Translations under genes and position numbers: made by a program
Notes under the pieces: generated by a model
What the model was told of the DNA's origin: nothing
Database searches by the model: none
Seen by the model: the letters and a program-made list of their open reading frames with translations, nothing else
Shown: piece by piece, positions 26,756 through 33,847 of the stretch
How the letters are laid out: each line of letters opens with the position of its first letter
Position numbering within the stretch: the stretch's first letter is position 1
Assembly: GCA_903873715.1 (NCBI GenBank)
Contig: CAIQPS010000136.1
Coordinates: forward strand, 1 to 33,847
Reading direction: 5' to 3'
DNA from: an uncultured Actinomycetes bacterium
GTDB taxonomy: Bacteria; Actinomycetota; Thermoleophilia; RBG-16-64-13
Length of the DNA stretch: 33,847 bases

Positions 26756-27598
26756 TTGAAGACGACAGAGGGACAGATGCTCCTGGGGCGAGGCTCCGTG
26801 GCCGGCAGCAGGCCGGCCGGGAGGCGGTGGGCCAAGCGGTTCCCCGCACCGCTGGTGGTCTTCGCCGGGGCGGTGGCTGCGTGGGAACTCGCCGTGCGCC
26901 TGGCCGGCATACCGGCGTACGTCGTGCCCCCACCCTCGGCACTGCTCGTCGAATTGTGGGTGCGGCCCGGCATGTTCCTCACCGCGACGCTTTCGACCAT
27001 CGGTGAGGCCCTGGCCGGTCTGGCCGTGGCCTTCTTGGTGGCCTCGGCCTTCGCGGTGGCAGCCCTGCGTTCGCGGCCGCTCGACCGTCTGCTCACCCCG
27101 CTGGTGGTCGTCAGCCAGACCATCCCGGTCATCACTCTCGCGCCGCTCCTCGTCCTCTGGTTCGGGTATGGGCCCACCCCGCGCATCATCGTGTGCGCTC
27201 TCGTCGCCTTCTTCCCTCTCGCGGTCAACGTGCTGAGCGGACTTCGCTCGGCCGACCCCGACCTGCTGCTCCTGCTCCGGTCGGTGGATGCGTCGTGGTG
27301 GGCGGTCTTCCGGCGGGTGAGAGTGCCCAGTGCGGGGCCGTACCTGGCCGCCGGACTCCGTACCGGAGCCACGCTCGCCCTGGTGGGCGCGGTCGTAGCC
27401 GAGTGGACCGGGGCCGGGCGGGGACTGGGCTACATCGTTCTCAGCGCCAACTCCCGGCTGGCGACCGCCCAGGCGTTCGCGGCCGTGTTCGTCATCTGCC
27501 TCCTCGGCTTGGCCGCCTACGGCCTGGTCGGCTTGTTCGAGAAACGCTTTGGCTGGTGGAAGCGCACCGCCACGACTACCGAAAGGAACATCCCATGA
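26756..27598 (+). CDS. ABC transporter permease, NitT/TauT type, cobalamin-riboswitch controlled
   Basis: The product (280 residues from TTG 26756, which follows GGGAGGAGG) has about six membrane helices and a cytoplasmic coupling loop around RSVDASWWAVFRRVRVPSAG, the EAA-like motif of SsuC/TauC/ThiX-type permeases. ATG 26777 is an alternative start. Earlier in-frame starts would lie inside the riboswitch terminator. It is the first gene of a permease / binding protein / ATPase operon, with ATGA overlap to the next gene. Ligand unknown; riboswitch control implies a corrinoid-related compound or a function needed when cobalamin is scarce. Confidence 0.88.
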   Translation: MKTTEGQMLLGRGSVAGSRPAGRRWAKRFPAPLVVFAGAVAAWELAVRLAGIPAYVVPPPSALLVELWVRPGMFLTATLSTIGEALAGLAVAFLVASAFAVAALRSRPLDRLLTPLVVVSQTIPVITLAPLLVLWFGYGPTPRIIVCALVAFFPLAVNVLSGLRSADPDLLLLLRSVDASWWAVFRRVRVPSAGPYLAAGLRTGATLALVGAVVAEWTGAGRGLGYIVLSANSRLATAQAFAAVFVICLLGLAAYGLVGLFEKRFGWWKRTATTTERNIP

Positions 27599-28626
27599 AA
27601 CGGACCGGCATCAGAACCCTGTGGCTGCTCGGGGCGGCCGTCGTAGCGGCAGCGGCTGTGCTGGCCGCCGGGTGCGGCGGCGCATCCGGGGCATCGACGG
27701 ACACTTCCACTCCGGCCTCCGCGACCGTGCAGGTCGATCTGGTGATGGATTGGATCCCCTGGGTCCTCGACATACCAGTCGACGTCGCCCAAGCCAAGGG
27801 CTTCTACGCGCAGCAGGGGCTCTCCGTGCATCAGACGGTGCCGGCGACGGCCACCGACGGCGTGAAGCTCGTGTCCACCGGCAAGAGCCAGTTCGCCCTG
27901 TATTACGCGCCCGACATGGTTATGGCCCTCGATGAGGGAGCGCCCCTGGTGTCGGTGGGCTGTCTCATGGCCCATGCCCCCGTGGGCATGGCGTTCCAAC
28001 CGGGAGTGACGGCGGATTCCCCGGCGGTCCTCGCAGGCAAGGTGGCGTCGGTGCCTCTGATACCGTCGACGAGGGCTTCGTTCGACTCGATGCTCGCCGC
28101 CGCCGGTGTCGCCTCGGACCGTGTGACCGTCGTCGACCCAGGGTTCGATCTGGTGGCGCCGCTCCTATCCGGCAAGGTCTATGCCGCGGCGTTCACCGAG
28201 TTCGGCGAACTGGTGGAGGCGAAGATGCAGGGCCAGGACCTCACCTATCTCGATTTCCGGGCCTGGGGCACTCCCGACTACCCCTTCCTCGACGTCATCA
28301 CCACCCGGGAGTTCGCCGCGTCGAGTCCCGCCACCGTGCGGGCCTTCCTGACCGCCACCCTGGAGGGCCTGAGCTACGCGGCGGCGCATCCCGACGAGGC
28401 CGTCGCGCTCTACGTCAAGGCTCATCCGGAACTGGAGCCGAAGTTGCTGCTCGCCCAGTGGAAGGCGGCCGTGCCCGATCTGGCGCTCGGCACCGGTGGA
28501 GCGGGAAGACAGGACGCGGCCGCCTGGCAGGCGCTCGCCGCCTGGATGCAGACCTCCGGCCTGCTCAAAGGCGCCGTAGACCTCGCCCCGGCCGTCACCA
28601 ACGACTTCCTGCCCCCGGCGAAGTGA
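27595..28626 (+). CDS. NMT1/THI5-like substrate-binding lipoprotein
   Basis: The 343-residue protein has a lipoprotein signal with lipobox LAAGC (Cys27). The mature part begins VDLVMDWIPWVLDIPVDVAQ and contains AKGFYAQQGLSV, the opening of NMT1/SsuA/ThiY-type binding proteins; the x-D-W-x-P pattern is a family hallmark for aromatic or heterocyclic ligands. The second lobe includes DLVAPLLSGKVYAAAFTEF. The start ATG 27595 overlaps the permease stop and follows GAAAGGAAC. The pyrimidine-binding CCCFC motif of eukaryotic THI5 is absent. A benzimidazole-like lower-ligand base is a reasonable guess, but only a guess. Confidence 0.88.
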   Translation: MKRTGIRTLWLLGAAVVAAAAVLAAGCGGASGASTDTSTPASATVQVDLVMDWIPWVLDIPVDVAQAKGFYAQQGLSVHQTVPATATDGVKLVSTGKSQFALYYAPDMVMALDEGAPLVSVGCLMAHAPVGMAFQPGVTADSPAVLAGKVASVPLIPSTRASFDSMLAAAGVASDRVTVVDPGFDLVAPLLSGKVYAAAFTEFGELVEAKMQGQDLTYLDFRAWGTPDYPFLDVITTREFAASSPATVRAFLTATLEGLSYAAAHPDEAVALYVKAHPELEPKLLLAQWKAAVPDLALGTGGAGRQDAAAWQALAAWMQTSGLLKGAVDLAPAVTNDFLPPAK

Positions 28627-28627
28627 C

Positions 28628-29440
28628 ATGGCCGGCGTCCGTCTGACGGCCTCAGGCCTGGCGCTGGGCTATGCCGCCGGGCCGGTCATCACCGGGGTAG
28701 ACCTCTCACTCGCCCCCGGTGACCGGGTGGCCTTCGTGGGCGCCAGCGGCACCGGCAAGACGACGCTGCTTCATGGGCTGGCCGGGCTGCTTGCGCCCCA
28801 GTCCGGCGAGGTGGCCGCCGACGGCGCCGTGGTGGCGTCGCCCGGGGGCCCGTGCACTTCGAGACACGCCGCCTACATGTTCCAGCGGCCGCTCCTGCTG
28901 CCCTGGAAGACCGCCCGCGAGAACGCCGCGCTCGCGGCCACGGTCGCCCGTCCGGCGCCCGACCGGCACGCCACCAGTCCCATCGAGCGTTGGGCCTTGG
29001 CGCAGGCCGAAGAACACCTGGTCGAGTTCGGCCTGGGAGACTTCCTCGACGCCTATCCTCACGAACTCTCCGGCGGCATGTGCCAGCGCGTCGCGTTGGC
29101 CCGCACGCTCATCCTGGGGCGGGGTCTGGTGTTGCTCGACGAGCCCTTCGCCTCCCTGGATGTCCTGACCCGCGGCGACCTTCAGGTATGGCTGCGGGAG
29201 GTGATGGACCGCCACCCGGCCACCTGGGTCCTGGTGACCCACGACATCCGGGAAGCGGTCCTGCTGGCGGATAGAGTCGCGGTGCTCGGAGGCCGCCCGG
29301 CAGGGATCACCGGCTGGGTGGAGACCGCCGGGGACGCCGCACAGGCGGTCGCCGAGTCGGAAGGCCTCCTAAGGGCGACGGTCACCGGAGGAGCGGCACC
29401 CCGGGTCGGGGCGACTCACACCCGGCGCCCAGTCCTATAG
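28628..29440 (+). CDS. ABC transporter ATPase, NitT/TauT type
   Basis: The 270-residue ATPase has Walker A GASGTGKT (38-45), Q-loop MFQRPLLLPW (84-93), signature LSGGM (147-151) and Walker B LVLLDE (167-172), and ends with a VTHDIREAVLLADRV H-loop. The proline-tryptophan after the Q-loop is typical of SsuB/TauB-type importers. ATG 28628 lies one base after the binding-protein stop. The gene ends in CTATAG, which also holds the stop codon of the convergent gene. Confidence 0.92.
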   Translation: MAGVRLTASGLALGYAAGPVITGVDLSLAPGDRVAFVGASGTGKTTLLHGLAGLLAPQSGEVAADGAVVASPGGPCTSRHAAYMFQRPLLLPWKTARENAALAATVARPAPDRHATSPIERWALAQAEEHLVEFGLGDFLDAYPHELSGGMCQRVALARTLILGRGLVLLDEPFASLDVLTRGDLQVWLREVMDRHPATWVLVTHDIREAVLLADRVAVLGGRPAGITGWVETAGDAAQAVAESEGLLRATVTGGAAPRVGATHTRRPVL

Positions 29441-30193
29441 GTTCATCCCCCGGTCCACCACCAGCCACTGCCCGGTGATGTAGCGCGACTCGTCGCTCGC
29501 GAAGAACAGGATGGCGTTCGCCTGGTCGATGATCTCCGCCTCGCCGGCCCAGAACTGGTGCTGCGAGCAGATCTTGATGAACTCCTGGTCGAACTCCGCC
29601 AGCTTCTCGGGCGTGTTGGCCTCGGTGGGGGTGGGGCCGGGGTTAACCGAGTTGCAGCGGACGCCCGTGCCCGCGTACTGCAGGGCGATGTTGCGGGTGA
29701 GGCCGTTGACCCCGGCCTTGGCCGCCGAGTAGGAGGCGCCGCCGTTCATGTACACGCCGCCGATGGACGAGATGTTGATGATGGAGCCCTTGTCCTGCGC
29801 GACCATGTGGGGCAGGACCTCACGGCAGTAGTAGAAGACGCCGGACAGGTTGGTGGCGAGCACGTCGTCCCAGAGCTCGTCCGAGACGCGGACGGTGGCC
29901 GTGTGCTTGTCGATGATCCCGCCGTTGTTGACGAGGATATCGATGCGGCCGAACGCGGCTATCGCCTGGGCGACCACGTTCTTGACGTCCGCGACCTTCC
30001 GGACGTCGCCGGTGACCACCAGGGCGCGCCCACCTGCCGCTTCGATCTCGGCGGCGAGGGCCTTCAGCCGGTCCTCCCGGCGCGCGGTCAGTACCAGCGT
30101 CGCGCCCTCTTTGGCGAACAGCCGCGCCGTACCTTCACCCAGTCCGGAACTGGCCCCGGTGATGAGCGCCACTTTTCCATCCAACCTGCCCAT
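29435..30193 (-). CDS. Short-chain dehydrogenase/reductase
   Basis: This 252-residue classical SDR has the cofactor motif TGASSGLG at 12-19, NNGG at 89-92 (NNAG in most relatives), Asn115, and the catalytic Ser142-Tyr155-Lys159. Arginines after the second strand (TARRED) suggest NADP(H) preference. The C-terminus ITGQWLVVDRGMNL is family-typical. Substrate cannot be told. It lies downstream of an amidohydrolase gene on the same strand, with a 173-base gap containing a long palindrome. Confidence 0.92.
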   Translation of the reverse strand: MGRLDGKVALITGASSGLGEGTARLFAKEGATLVLTARREDRLKALAAEIEAAGGRALVVTGDVRKVADVKNVVAQAIAAFGRIDILVNNGGIIDKHTATVRVSDELWDDVLATNLSGVFYYCREVLPHMVAQDKGSIINISSIGGVYMNGGASYSAAKAGVNGLTRNIALQYAGTGVRCNSVNPGPTPTEANTPEKLAEFDQEFIKICSQHQFWAGEAEIIDQANAILFFASDESRYITGQWLVVDRGMNL

Positions 30194-30223
30194 GGTCCCC
30201 GCCCCTCGTCGTAGCTCGTAATG

Positions 30224-30244
30224 GTCTATCCGATAGTCCTAGAC
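30224..30244 (-). promoter_or_regulatory. Possible operator near the SDR start
   Basis: About 30 bases upstream of the SDR start is the palindrome CTATC-C-GATAG (30226-30236), nested within GTCTA...TAGAC (30224-30244). Its position fits a repressor site, but no local regulator gene supports this. Confidence 0.25.
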
Positions 30245-30306
30245 AGGATACCGCACGGCCGCCCGGACTGCGTCGGCCTCAGCGGAGGCGGCACAACTTG
30301 TCCAGC

Positions 30307-30342
30307 GCATACGATTGTGCGAAATACCGCACAATCGTATGC
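30307..30342. repeat. 36-bp perfect inverted repeat between amidohydrolase and SDR genes
   Basis: GCATACGATTGTGCG (30307-30321) and CGCACAATCGTATGC (30328-30342) are exact inverse complements around AAATAC. The sequence is more AT-rich than its surroundings. No T run follows on either strand. It could be a hairpin terminator of unusual form, a regulator site, or an mRNA stability element. Confidence 0.8.
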
Positions 30343-30366
30343 CGTCGGAAGGTGCGGCGACTCCGG

Positions 30367-31386
30367 CTACAGGCCCATCCCGATGGCCGTCGCAGTCCCG
30401 GTGTACAACTGCTGCCGTTCGGTGTCGCTCATGGCCTGAGCGTCCAGGAACTTGGTGCAGACCGCCATGTCCTCGAACGGGTAGTCGCTGCCGATGACCA
30501 TGCGGCCGGCGCCCAGGGCCGCCCGGGTGCATTCGAAGGCCTGCGGCGAGTAGTTGCCGCTGGTGGAGGCCAGGAGGTTCTCGCGCAGGTACGCGCTCGG
30601 CAGGCGCTTGAGCGTAGGGTAGACGGCCGGGTCGGGGCGCACGTGGCCCTGGAGGTAGGGGCGGTCCACCCGGTCGAGCATGAAGGGCAGGCCCTCGGCG
30701 TAGTGGCCCAGGACGACCTGCAGCTTCGGGAAGGCGTCGAAGACGCCGGCGGTGAGCATCCGCATGGCCACGAGGGCGGTCTCCGCGCCGAACCCGAAGG
30801 TCGGGCCCGACAGCGCCGACCCGTAGGTGCCGAACTCCTTGATTATCGGCCAGGTGGGGTGCAAGTACACCGGCACCCCCAGCTCCTCCGCCTTGGCCAG
30901 TACCGGCCAGTAGCGCTTCTCGTCGAGGAACGAGTCGCCGAAGTTGGAGTGCGTGTTCCACCCGCGGAAGCCCAGCTCCTTCACGCAGCGCTCCAGTTCC
31001 TTGCAGGCGCCGTCGGCGTCTTTGGGGGCCAGGGTGGCGTAGCCCAGGTAGCGGTCGGGGTGGCGATCGATAGCGGCGGCGAGAGCATCGTTCGTCTGCC
31101 GGGCGATCTTGGTGCCCAGCGACGGCTCGAACGGTTCGGTGCCCGGCGCGGCAAGAGACAACACCGCCACGTCTATGCCGGCGTCATCCAGAAGCGCGAT
31201 GCGGCCCTCATCCAGATCGAGGAGCCTGTCCAGGAGCTTGTAAGGGAGCCAGGAGCCCGGCACCGGTTCCATCCGGTAGGTGAACTGCGGGTCGTCGGTC
31301 AGCCGGGGATAGCCGGCATTCTTACGAAGCGCATCCGCCCACACCTCGGACGCGAAGTGGTTCTCGATGTCGATCCTCTTGGTCAC
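30367..31386 (-). CDS. Amidohydrolase-2 family protein, possible aromatic-acid decarboxylase
   Basis: The 339-residue protein is a TIM-barrel metal hydrolase of the ACMSD/gamma-resorcylate-decarboxylase group. Probable metal ligands and catalytic residues are Glu8 and His10 (IENHF), His176 (YLHPTW), His228 (LGHYAEG) and Asp301 (IGSDYPFED). Members usually decarboxylate hydroxybenzoates or related acids without oxygen; some hydrolyse lactones, so the reaction remains open. The adjacent SDR could act on a product. TATAAT on the minus strand at 31425-31430 may be its -10 box. Confidence 0.85.
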   Translation of the reverse strand: MTKRIDIENHFASEVWADALRKNAGYPRLTDDPQFTYRMEPVPGSWLPYKLLDRLLDLDEGRIALLDDAGIDVAVLSLAAPGTEPFEPSLGTKIARQTNDALAAAIDRHPDRYLGYATLAPKDADGACKELERCVKELGFRGWNTHSNFGDSFLDEKRYWPVLAKAEELGVPVYLHPTWPIIKEFGTYGSALSGPTFGFGAETALVAMRMLTAGVFDAFPKLQVVLGHYAEGLPFMLDRVDRPYLQGHVRPDPAVYPTLKRLPSAYLRENLLASTSGNYSPQAFECTRAALGAGRMVIGSDYPFEDMAVCTKFLDAQAMSDTERQQLYTGTATAIGMGL

Positions 31387-31424
31387 TGCTCGCCCCCTTG
31401 CGAATGGAACACGGATTGTCCCCG

Positions 31425-31430
31425 ATTATA
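31425..31430 (-). promoter_or_regulatory. Possible -10 box for the amidohydrolase gene
   Basis: The minus strand reads TATAAT here, 39 bases before the amidohydrolase ATG. No convincing -35 element is seen at the right distance, so this is a weak call. The rest of the 164-base gap (31387-31550) shows no gene. Confidence 0.3.
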
Positions 31431-31550
31431 GGGCGACGAGGGCTGGTGTGAGGTCTTTTCTGGCGATATACGCGTGGTACCGGATTCGACACCGATCCTA
31501 TGGCGCCGGGAGACCTGCCGCGCTCGTACGGCAGCCGATCGCCCGCCCGA

Positions 31551-32282
31551 CTAGCGGAGCGCCATGCGGTCGAGCAGCCCGAAGAGCAGCTCGGCGCAGG
31601 CCTCGAACGGGGCATCGGGGGCCAGGAGGTCGTCGAGGGGTGAGACCCACGGTCCCAGCGGCTTCTCCGGCGTGGCGCAGACCTCGCCCTGGGCCCGGGC
31701 CACTTCCACCAGCTCGCCCAGCGTCTCCCGGGTCTCCTCGAGGTGGAACTGCAGGCCGGTCACCCGTCCGCCGTCGTAGCAGAAGGCCTGGTTGGGCGTG
31801 CCCTCCGAGAAGGCGGCGTGCACTGCTCGCGGCGGGATGGAGAACATGTCGCCATGCCACTGCAGGGTGGTGAAGCGGTCGGGGAAGTGGGAGAAGAGCC
31901 CCGTCTGGCGGCCTGCCTCGCTCAACTCCACCTGGAGCCAGCCGATCTCCTCGAACGGCGCCCGGGTCACGACCCCGCCCAGCACGTCGGCGATGAGTTG
32001 GCCGCCCAGGCAGACGCCCAGCACGCACTTACCGGCGTCGATGCAGGCCCGGATGAACTGCTTCTCGCCCACGAGCCACGGGTATTCGTCGTGCTCGTAG
32101 ATGTTCATCGGTCCGCCCATGATCACCAGAAAGTCGAGGCCCTCCGGGTCGGGCAGGGCGCCCGCCCCGGAGGGCTCGTCGTATATCAGGGTTCCGGCGA
32201 TCTCATGACCGCGGCTCTCGGCCCAGTCCTGGATCCAGCCTACCCGCTCATACGGTACGTGTTGCAGATAATGGATTCTCAC
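31551..32282 (-). CDS. Class I glutamine amidotransferase-like protein
   Basis: The 243-residue protein has the class I glutaminase triad: Cys91 in LGVCLGGQ, His180 and Glu182 in GLQFHLEET. An oxyanion-type MGGPMNIYEHDEYPWL segment (55-70) is typical of the stand-alone GuaA-like group (COG0518), which often acts on gamma-glutamyl compounds or as an amidase; the true substrate is unknown. The C-terminal 45 residues are variable. It follows the upstream membrane-protein gene by 22 bases and is probably co-transcribed with it. Confidence 0.88.
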   Translation of the reverse strand: MRIHYLQHVPYERVGWIQDWAESRGHEIAGTLIYDEPSGAGALPDPEGLDFLVIMGGPMNIYEHDEYPWLVGEKQFIRACIDAGKCVLGVCLGGQLIADVLGGVVTRAPFEEIGWLQVELSEAGRQTGLFSHFPDRFTTLQWHGDMFSIPPRAVHAAFSEGTPNQAFCYDGGRVTGLQFHLEETRETLGELVEVARAQGEVCATPEKPLGPWVSPLDDLLAPDAPFEACAELLFGLLDRMALR

Positions 32283-32304
32283 ACCGGGGAGTTTACCCCA
32301 GGCC

Positions 32305-33411
32305 TCACATCTTCTCGACCCGCACCGCCACCGGGGCGCCGCGCTGGGCCAGCCGGGCCCGGTTCGCCGCCGCGGTCTCGCTGCCGGCCCTGCGGACTTC
32401 GCGCTGGGCGCGCCGGGCTTCCCGCGCTTCCAGTACCAGCTGGCCGTCCCGGACGTCGAACTCCTTCTGGGTGGAGCGGAGCACGCGCCATTTCTCCCGG
32501 GCGTTCTTGAGGATGGCCTTGTAGTACTTGAAGTGCCAGGCCAGGTGGAAGAGGGAGATGAAGGTCATCACGATGCCGGCTTCCACGTGCCAGAAGAGCA
32601 GGTTGATGGGCCAGTTGACGAACGGTGCGTAGTCGAGCTGGAAGGCGAGGATGGTGCCGAAGATCCCCGTGATCAGGAAGGTGGCCGCCAGGAGCATGTT
32701 CCAGATCTTGCGGTGGGTGGCCATCTTGATGCGCTTGGTCTTGTAGAGGAAGAAGCTGACGCCGTAGACGAGCAGGAAGCCGATGGCGATGGGGCTCACC
32801 AGGTAGTGGGTGAGCAGGCCACCGGTGGTGGCGCCGCTGGTCACGGCGAGTGACGCGGAGGCCGCAGCCGCCGAGGGGAGGCTGCTCGTCGCCGAGTCGG
32901 CCGTGGTGCTCGAATCGGTGGTGCCGCCGGAGGTCGGGGTCGTGGTGGAGGTGGTCCCGCTGGTGATGTCGCTGGCCAGGACGGCGGCGCTGCCGCTCGC
33001 GGCGATGGTGGCGGCGGAGGCGTCGCTGGAAGCGGAGTCGGTGGCGGAGGCGGTGACGCCGCCGCTCAGGCAGGCGCCGCAGCCGGCGCACGGGCCGAGC
33101 GGGCAGTCGCCTGTGGGGGGCTCTCCAGAGGTGGTGGTCGTCACCGCGAGGGCGGTCGTGGTGGTGGTGTCCTGGGTCTTGGCCGTGGTCGTCGTGACGC
33201 CGGGGTCGGACTGCGACAGGTCGCAGATACCGTCACTGTTGGTGTCGACGTAACGGCGGCAGGCGCCCGGGTAGGGGTCGTTCACGAGGCCCTTCGGGCA
33301 ATTGTTCCAGGCCAGAGCGCCGGCCGGGAACACCATCCCGTACGTGACGGCGAAGAGGGCCAAGCTGAAGACAGTGGCCAGGACCGCGATCTTCCTCTTT
33401 CGTCCATTCAT
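32305..33411 (-). CDS. Membrane protein: Cys cluster and Ca-binding-like loop, Ser/Thr linker, histidine-rich four-helix domain
   Basis: The 368-residue protein starts with a signal or anchor helix (8-34). Next come a Cys-containing segment with DTNSDGICD at 56-64, an EF-hand-like calcium loop, and a cluster C103-C108-C111-C114 ([12 protein letters not shown]). A long Thr/Ser/Ala linker (about 115-195) leads to four membrane helices (about 203-295) with histidines at 202, 233, 275, 289 and 293. The helical part resembles DUF4405/cytochrome b-like domains, where paired histidines bind heme. The C-terminal 65 residues are charged and cytoplasmic. A role in transmembrane electron transfer is inferred. 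Confidence 0.7.
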   Translation of the reverse strand: MNGRKRKIAVLATVFSLALFAVTYGMVFPAGALAWNNCPKGLVNDPYPGACRRYVDTNSDGICDLSQSDPGVTTTTAKTQDTTTTTALAVTTTTSGEPPTGDCPLGPCAGCGACLSGGVTASATDSASSDASAATIAASGSAAVLASDITSGTTSTTTPTSGGTTDSSTTADSATSSLPSAAAASASLAVTSGATTGGLLTHYLVSPIAIGFLLVYGVSFFLYKTKRIKMATHRKIWNMLLAATFLITGIFGTILAFQLDYAPFVNWPINLLFWHVEAGIVMTFISLFHLAWHFKYYKAILKNAREKWRVLRSTQKEFDVRDGQLVLEAREARRAQREVRRAGSETAAANRARLAQRGAPVAVRVEKM

Positions 33412-33530
33412 AGGTGGTGCCTTTACTTGGGGGGTTGACGTCTGGGATGCTACCGGGGCGGGGATAAGCGCCGTATAAAAAAGCGGCCATTTTCCCGGAG
33501 GTTACGGGATCGTCATCTGGGCGAGCGCGG

Positions 33531-33559
33531 TTGACACTGAGGAGGGTGGGGGCTACAAT
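33531..33559 (+). promoter_or_regulatory. Consensus sigma-70-type promoter of the tRNA gene
   Basis: TTGACA (33531-33536) is a perfect -35 box and TACAAT (33554-33559) a five-of-six -10 box, with 17 bases between. The tRNA begins 16 bases after the -10. Confidence 0.88.
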
Positions 33560-33575
33560 CCAAACCTCTTGATGA

Positions 33576-33648
33576 GGGCCGTTAGCTCAGTTGGTAGAGC
33601 ACCGGACTTTTAATCCGATGGTCGATGGTTCGAGCCCATCACGGCTCA
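33576..33648 (+). tRNA. tRNA-Lys (anticodon TTT)
   Basis: Seventy-three bases fold as a cloverleaf. The acceptor GGGCCGT pairs with ACGGCTC (one G-T), the D arm contains TAGCTCAGTTGGTAGAGCA, the anticodon loop is CTTTTAA with anticodon TTT, and the T arm contains GGTTCGAGCC. The discriminator is A and the CCA end is not encoded. Confidence 0.97.
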
Positions 33649-33653
33649 TTAAG

Positions 33654-33684
33654 AAAAGCCCCGCGAGAGCGGGGCTTTTTGTTT
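33654..33684 (+). terminator. Intrinsic terminator after tRNA-Lys
   Basis: AAAAGCCCCGC (33654-33664) pairs with GCGGGGCTTTT (33669-33679) around GAGA and continues into TGTTT. Stem and T run are both good. Confidence 0.92.
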
Positions 33685-33795
33685 CCCGACTCCTTCCGCC
33701 CGCCCCTCGGGCCCGCGCCGCCAGCGAAAACAGAAGCGTTGTTCTAATATGGTCGGCGGTTCAAAGCCGATCTTGCGTTTCCATGAGGTGATGAC

Positions 33796-33847
33796 GTGTC
33801 AGACAAGAGGAAGCTCGTAAGAAAGTCCCAGATGACCACGGGCGGTC
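33796..33847 (+). CDS. 5' end of an unidentified gene
   Basis: GTG 33796 follows GAGGTGAT and opens a frame that runs off the window. The 17 visible residues, beginning SDKRKLVRKSQMTTGG, are basic and do not identify a family. A TAATAT box at 33745-33750 could be part of a promoter. Confidence 0.5.
   Translation, partial: MSDKRKLVRKSQMTTGG

Noticed and set aside
26431-26760. Protein-coding frames through the leader of the transporter operon
   Set aside because: The region is fully explained by the riboswitch and terminator; frames are Arg/Pro-rich with no homology-like pattern.
32860-33060. Ser/Thr/Ala-rich stretch as a tandem DNA repeat or CRISPR
   Set aside because: Low-complexity linker coding sequence without a regular repeat unit; no CRISPR array is seen anywhere in the window.

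Overview
This is a high-GC bacterial chromosome segment. The gene order (rpsF-ssb-rpsR-DUF2232-rplI-dnaB, then purine genes), frequent GTG starts, dense ATGA/GTGA stop-start overlaps and lipoprotein signals suggest a Gram-positive-type high-GC organism, most likely an anaerobic or facultative actinobacterial lineage. That placement is an inference. A multiheme c-type cytochrome, cobalamin salvage genes and a probable selenoprotein fit a redox-versatile, possibly anaerobic lifestyle.

Layout. (1) 1-1346: the tail of an unknown gene, then a two-gene redox unit. Its first gene is a TlpA/thioredoxin-like lipoprotein whose first active-site cysteine codon is TGA (U-P-T-C), followed at once by a candidate bacterial SECIS hairpin. 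Its second gene is ccdA, overlapping by ATGA. (2) 1347-5580: ribosomal/replication cluster rpsF (apparent CTG start), ssb, rpsR, a DUF2232 membrane protein, rplI and dnaB. (3) 5629-13656: an FAD-dependent oxidoreductase of the COG2509 type, then purA, purD, purE, purB, an internally deleted GNAT remnant, a small zinc-ribbon protein and purF. (4) 13761-15191, minus strand: membrane-anchored cytochrome with 17 CXXCH motifs plus one CXCH, built partly from three tandem three-heme repeats.

(5) 15274-22400: cobalamin block. One cobalamin riboswitch leads cobT-cobC-cobU-cobS on the plus strand. A second, on the minus strand, leads btuF-btuC-btuD for corrinoid uptake. (6) 22529-26340: a small membrane protein overlapping purM, then purN and purH, ending in a strong intrinsic terminator. 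(7) 26426-29440: a third cobalamin riboswitch, with its own terminator, in front of a permease / NMT1-type binding protein / ATPase transporter. This is the best candidate for an uncharacterised function: uptake of a corrinoid precursor or lower-ligand base. (8) 29435-33411, minus strand: short-chain dehydrogenase, amidohydrolase (aromatic-acid decarboxylase type), class I glutamine amidotransferase, and a membrane protein with a histidine-rich four-helix domain plus an extracytoplasmic cysteine cluster. (9) 33531-33847: a consensus promoter, tRNA-Lys(TTT), a terminator, and the start of a gene that runs off the window.

How they work together. CcdA probably passes electrons across the membrane to the selenothioredoxin lipoprotein, which could serve cytochrome c maturation or thiol repair; the multiheme cytochrome is a plausible beneficiary. 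Seven purine genes plus purB make most of the IMP/AMP route, but purC, purL/Q/S and purK are not here. CobT/C/U/S complete the nucleotide loop of cobalamin, BtuFCD imports corrinoids, and all three corrinoid-linked units appear to respond to cobalamin through separate riboswitches.
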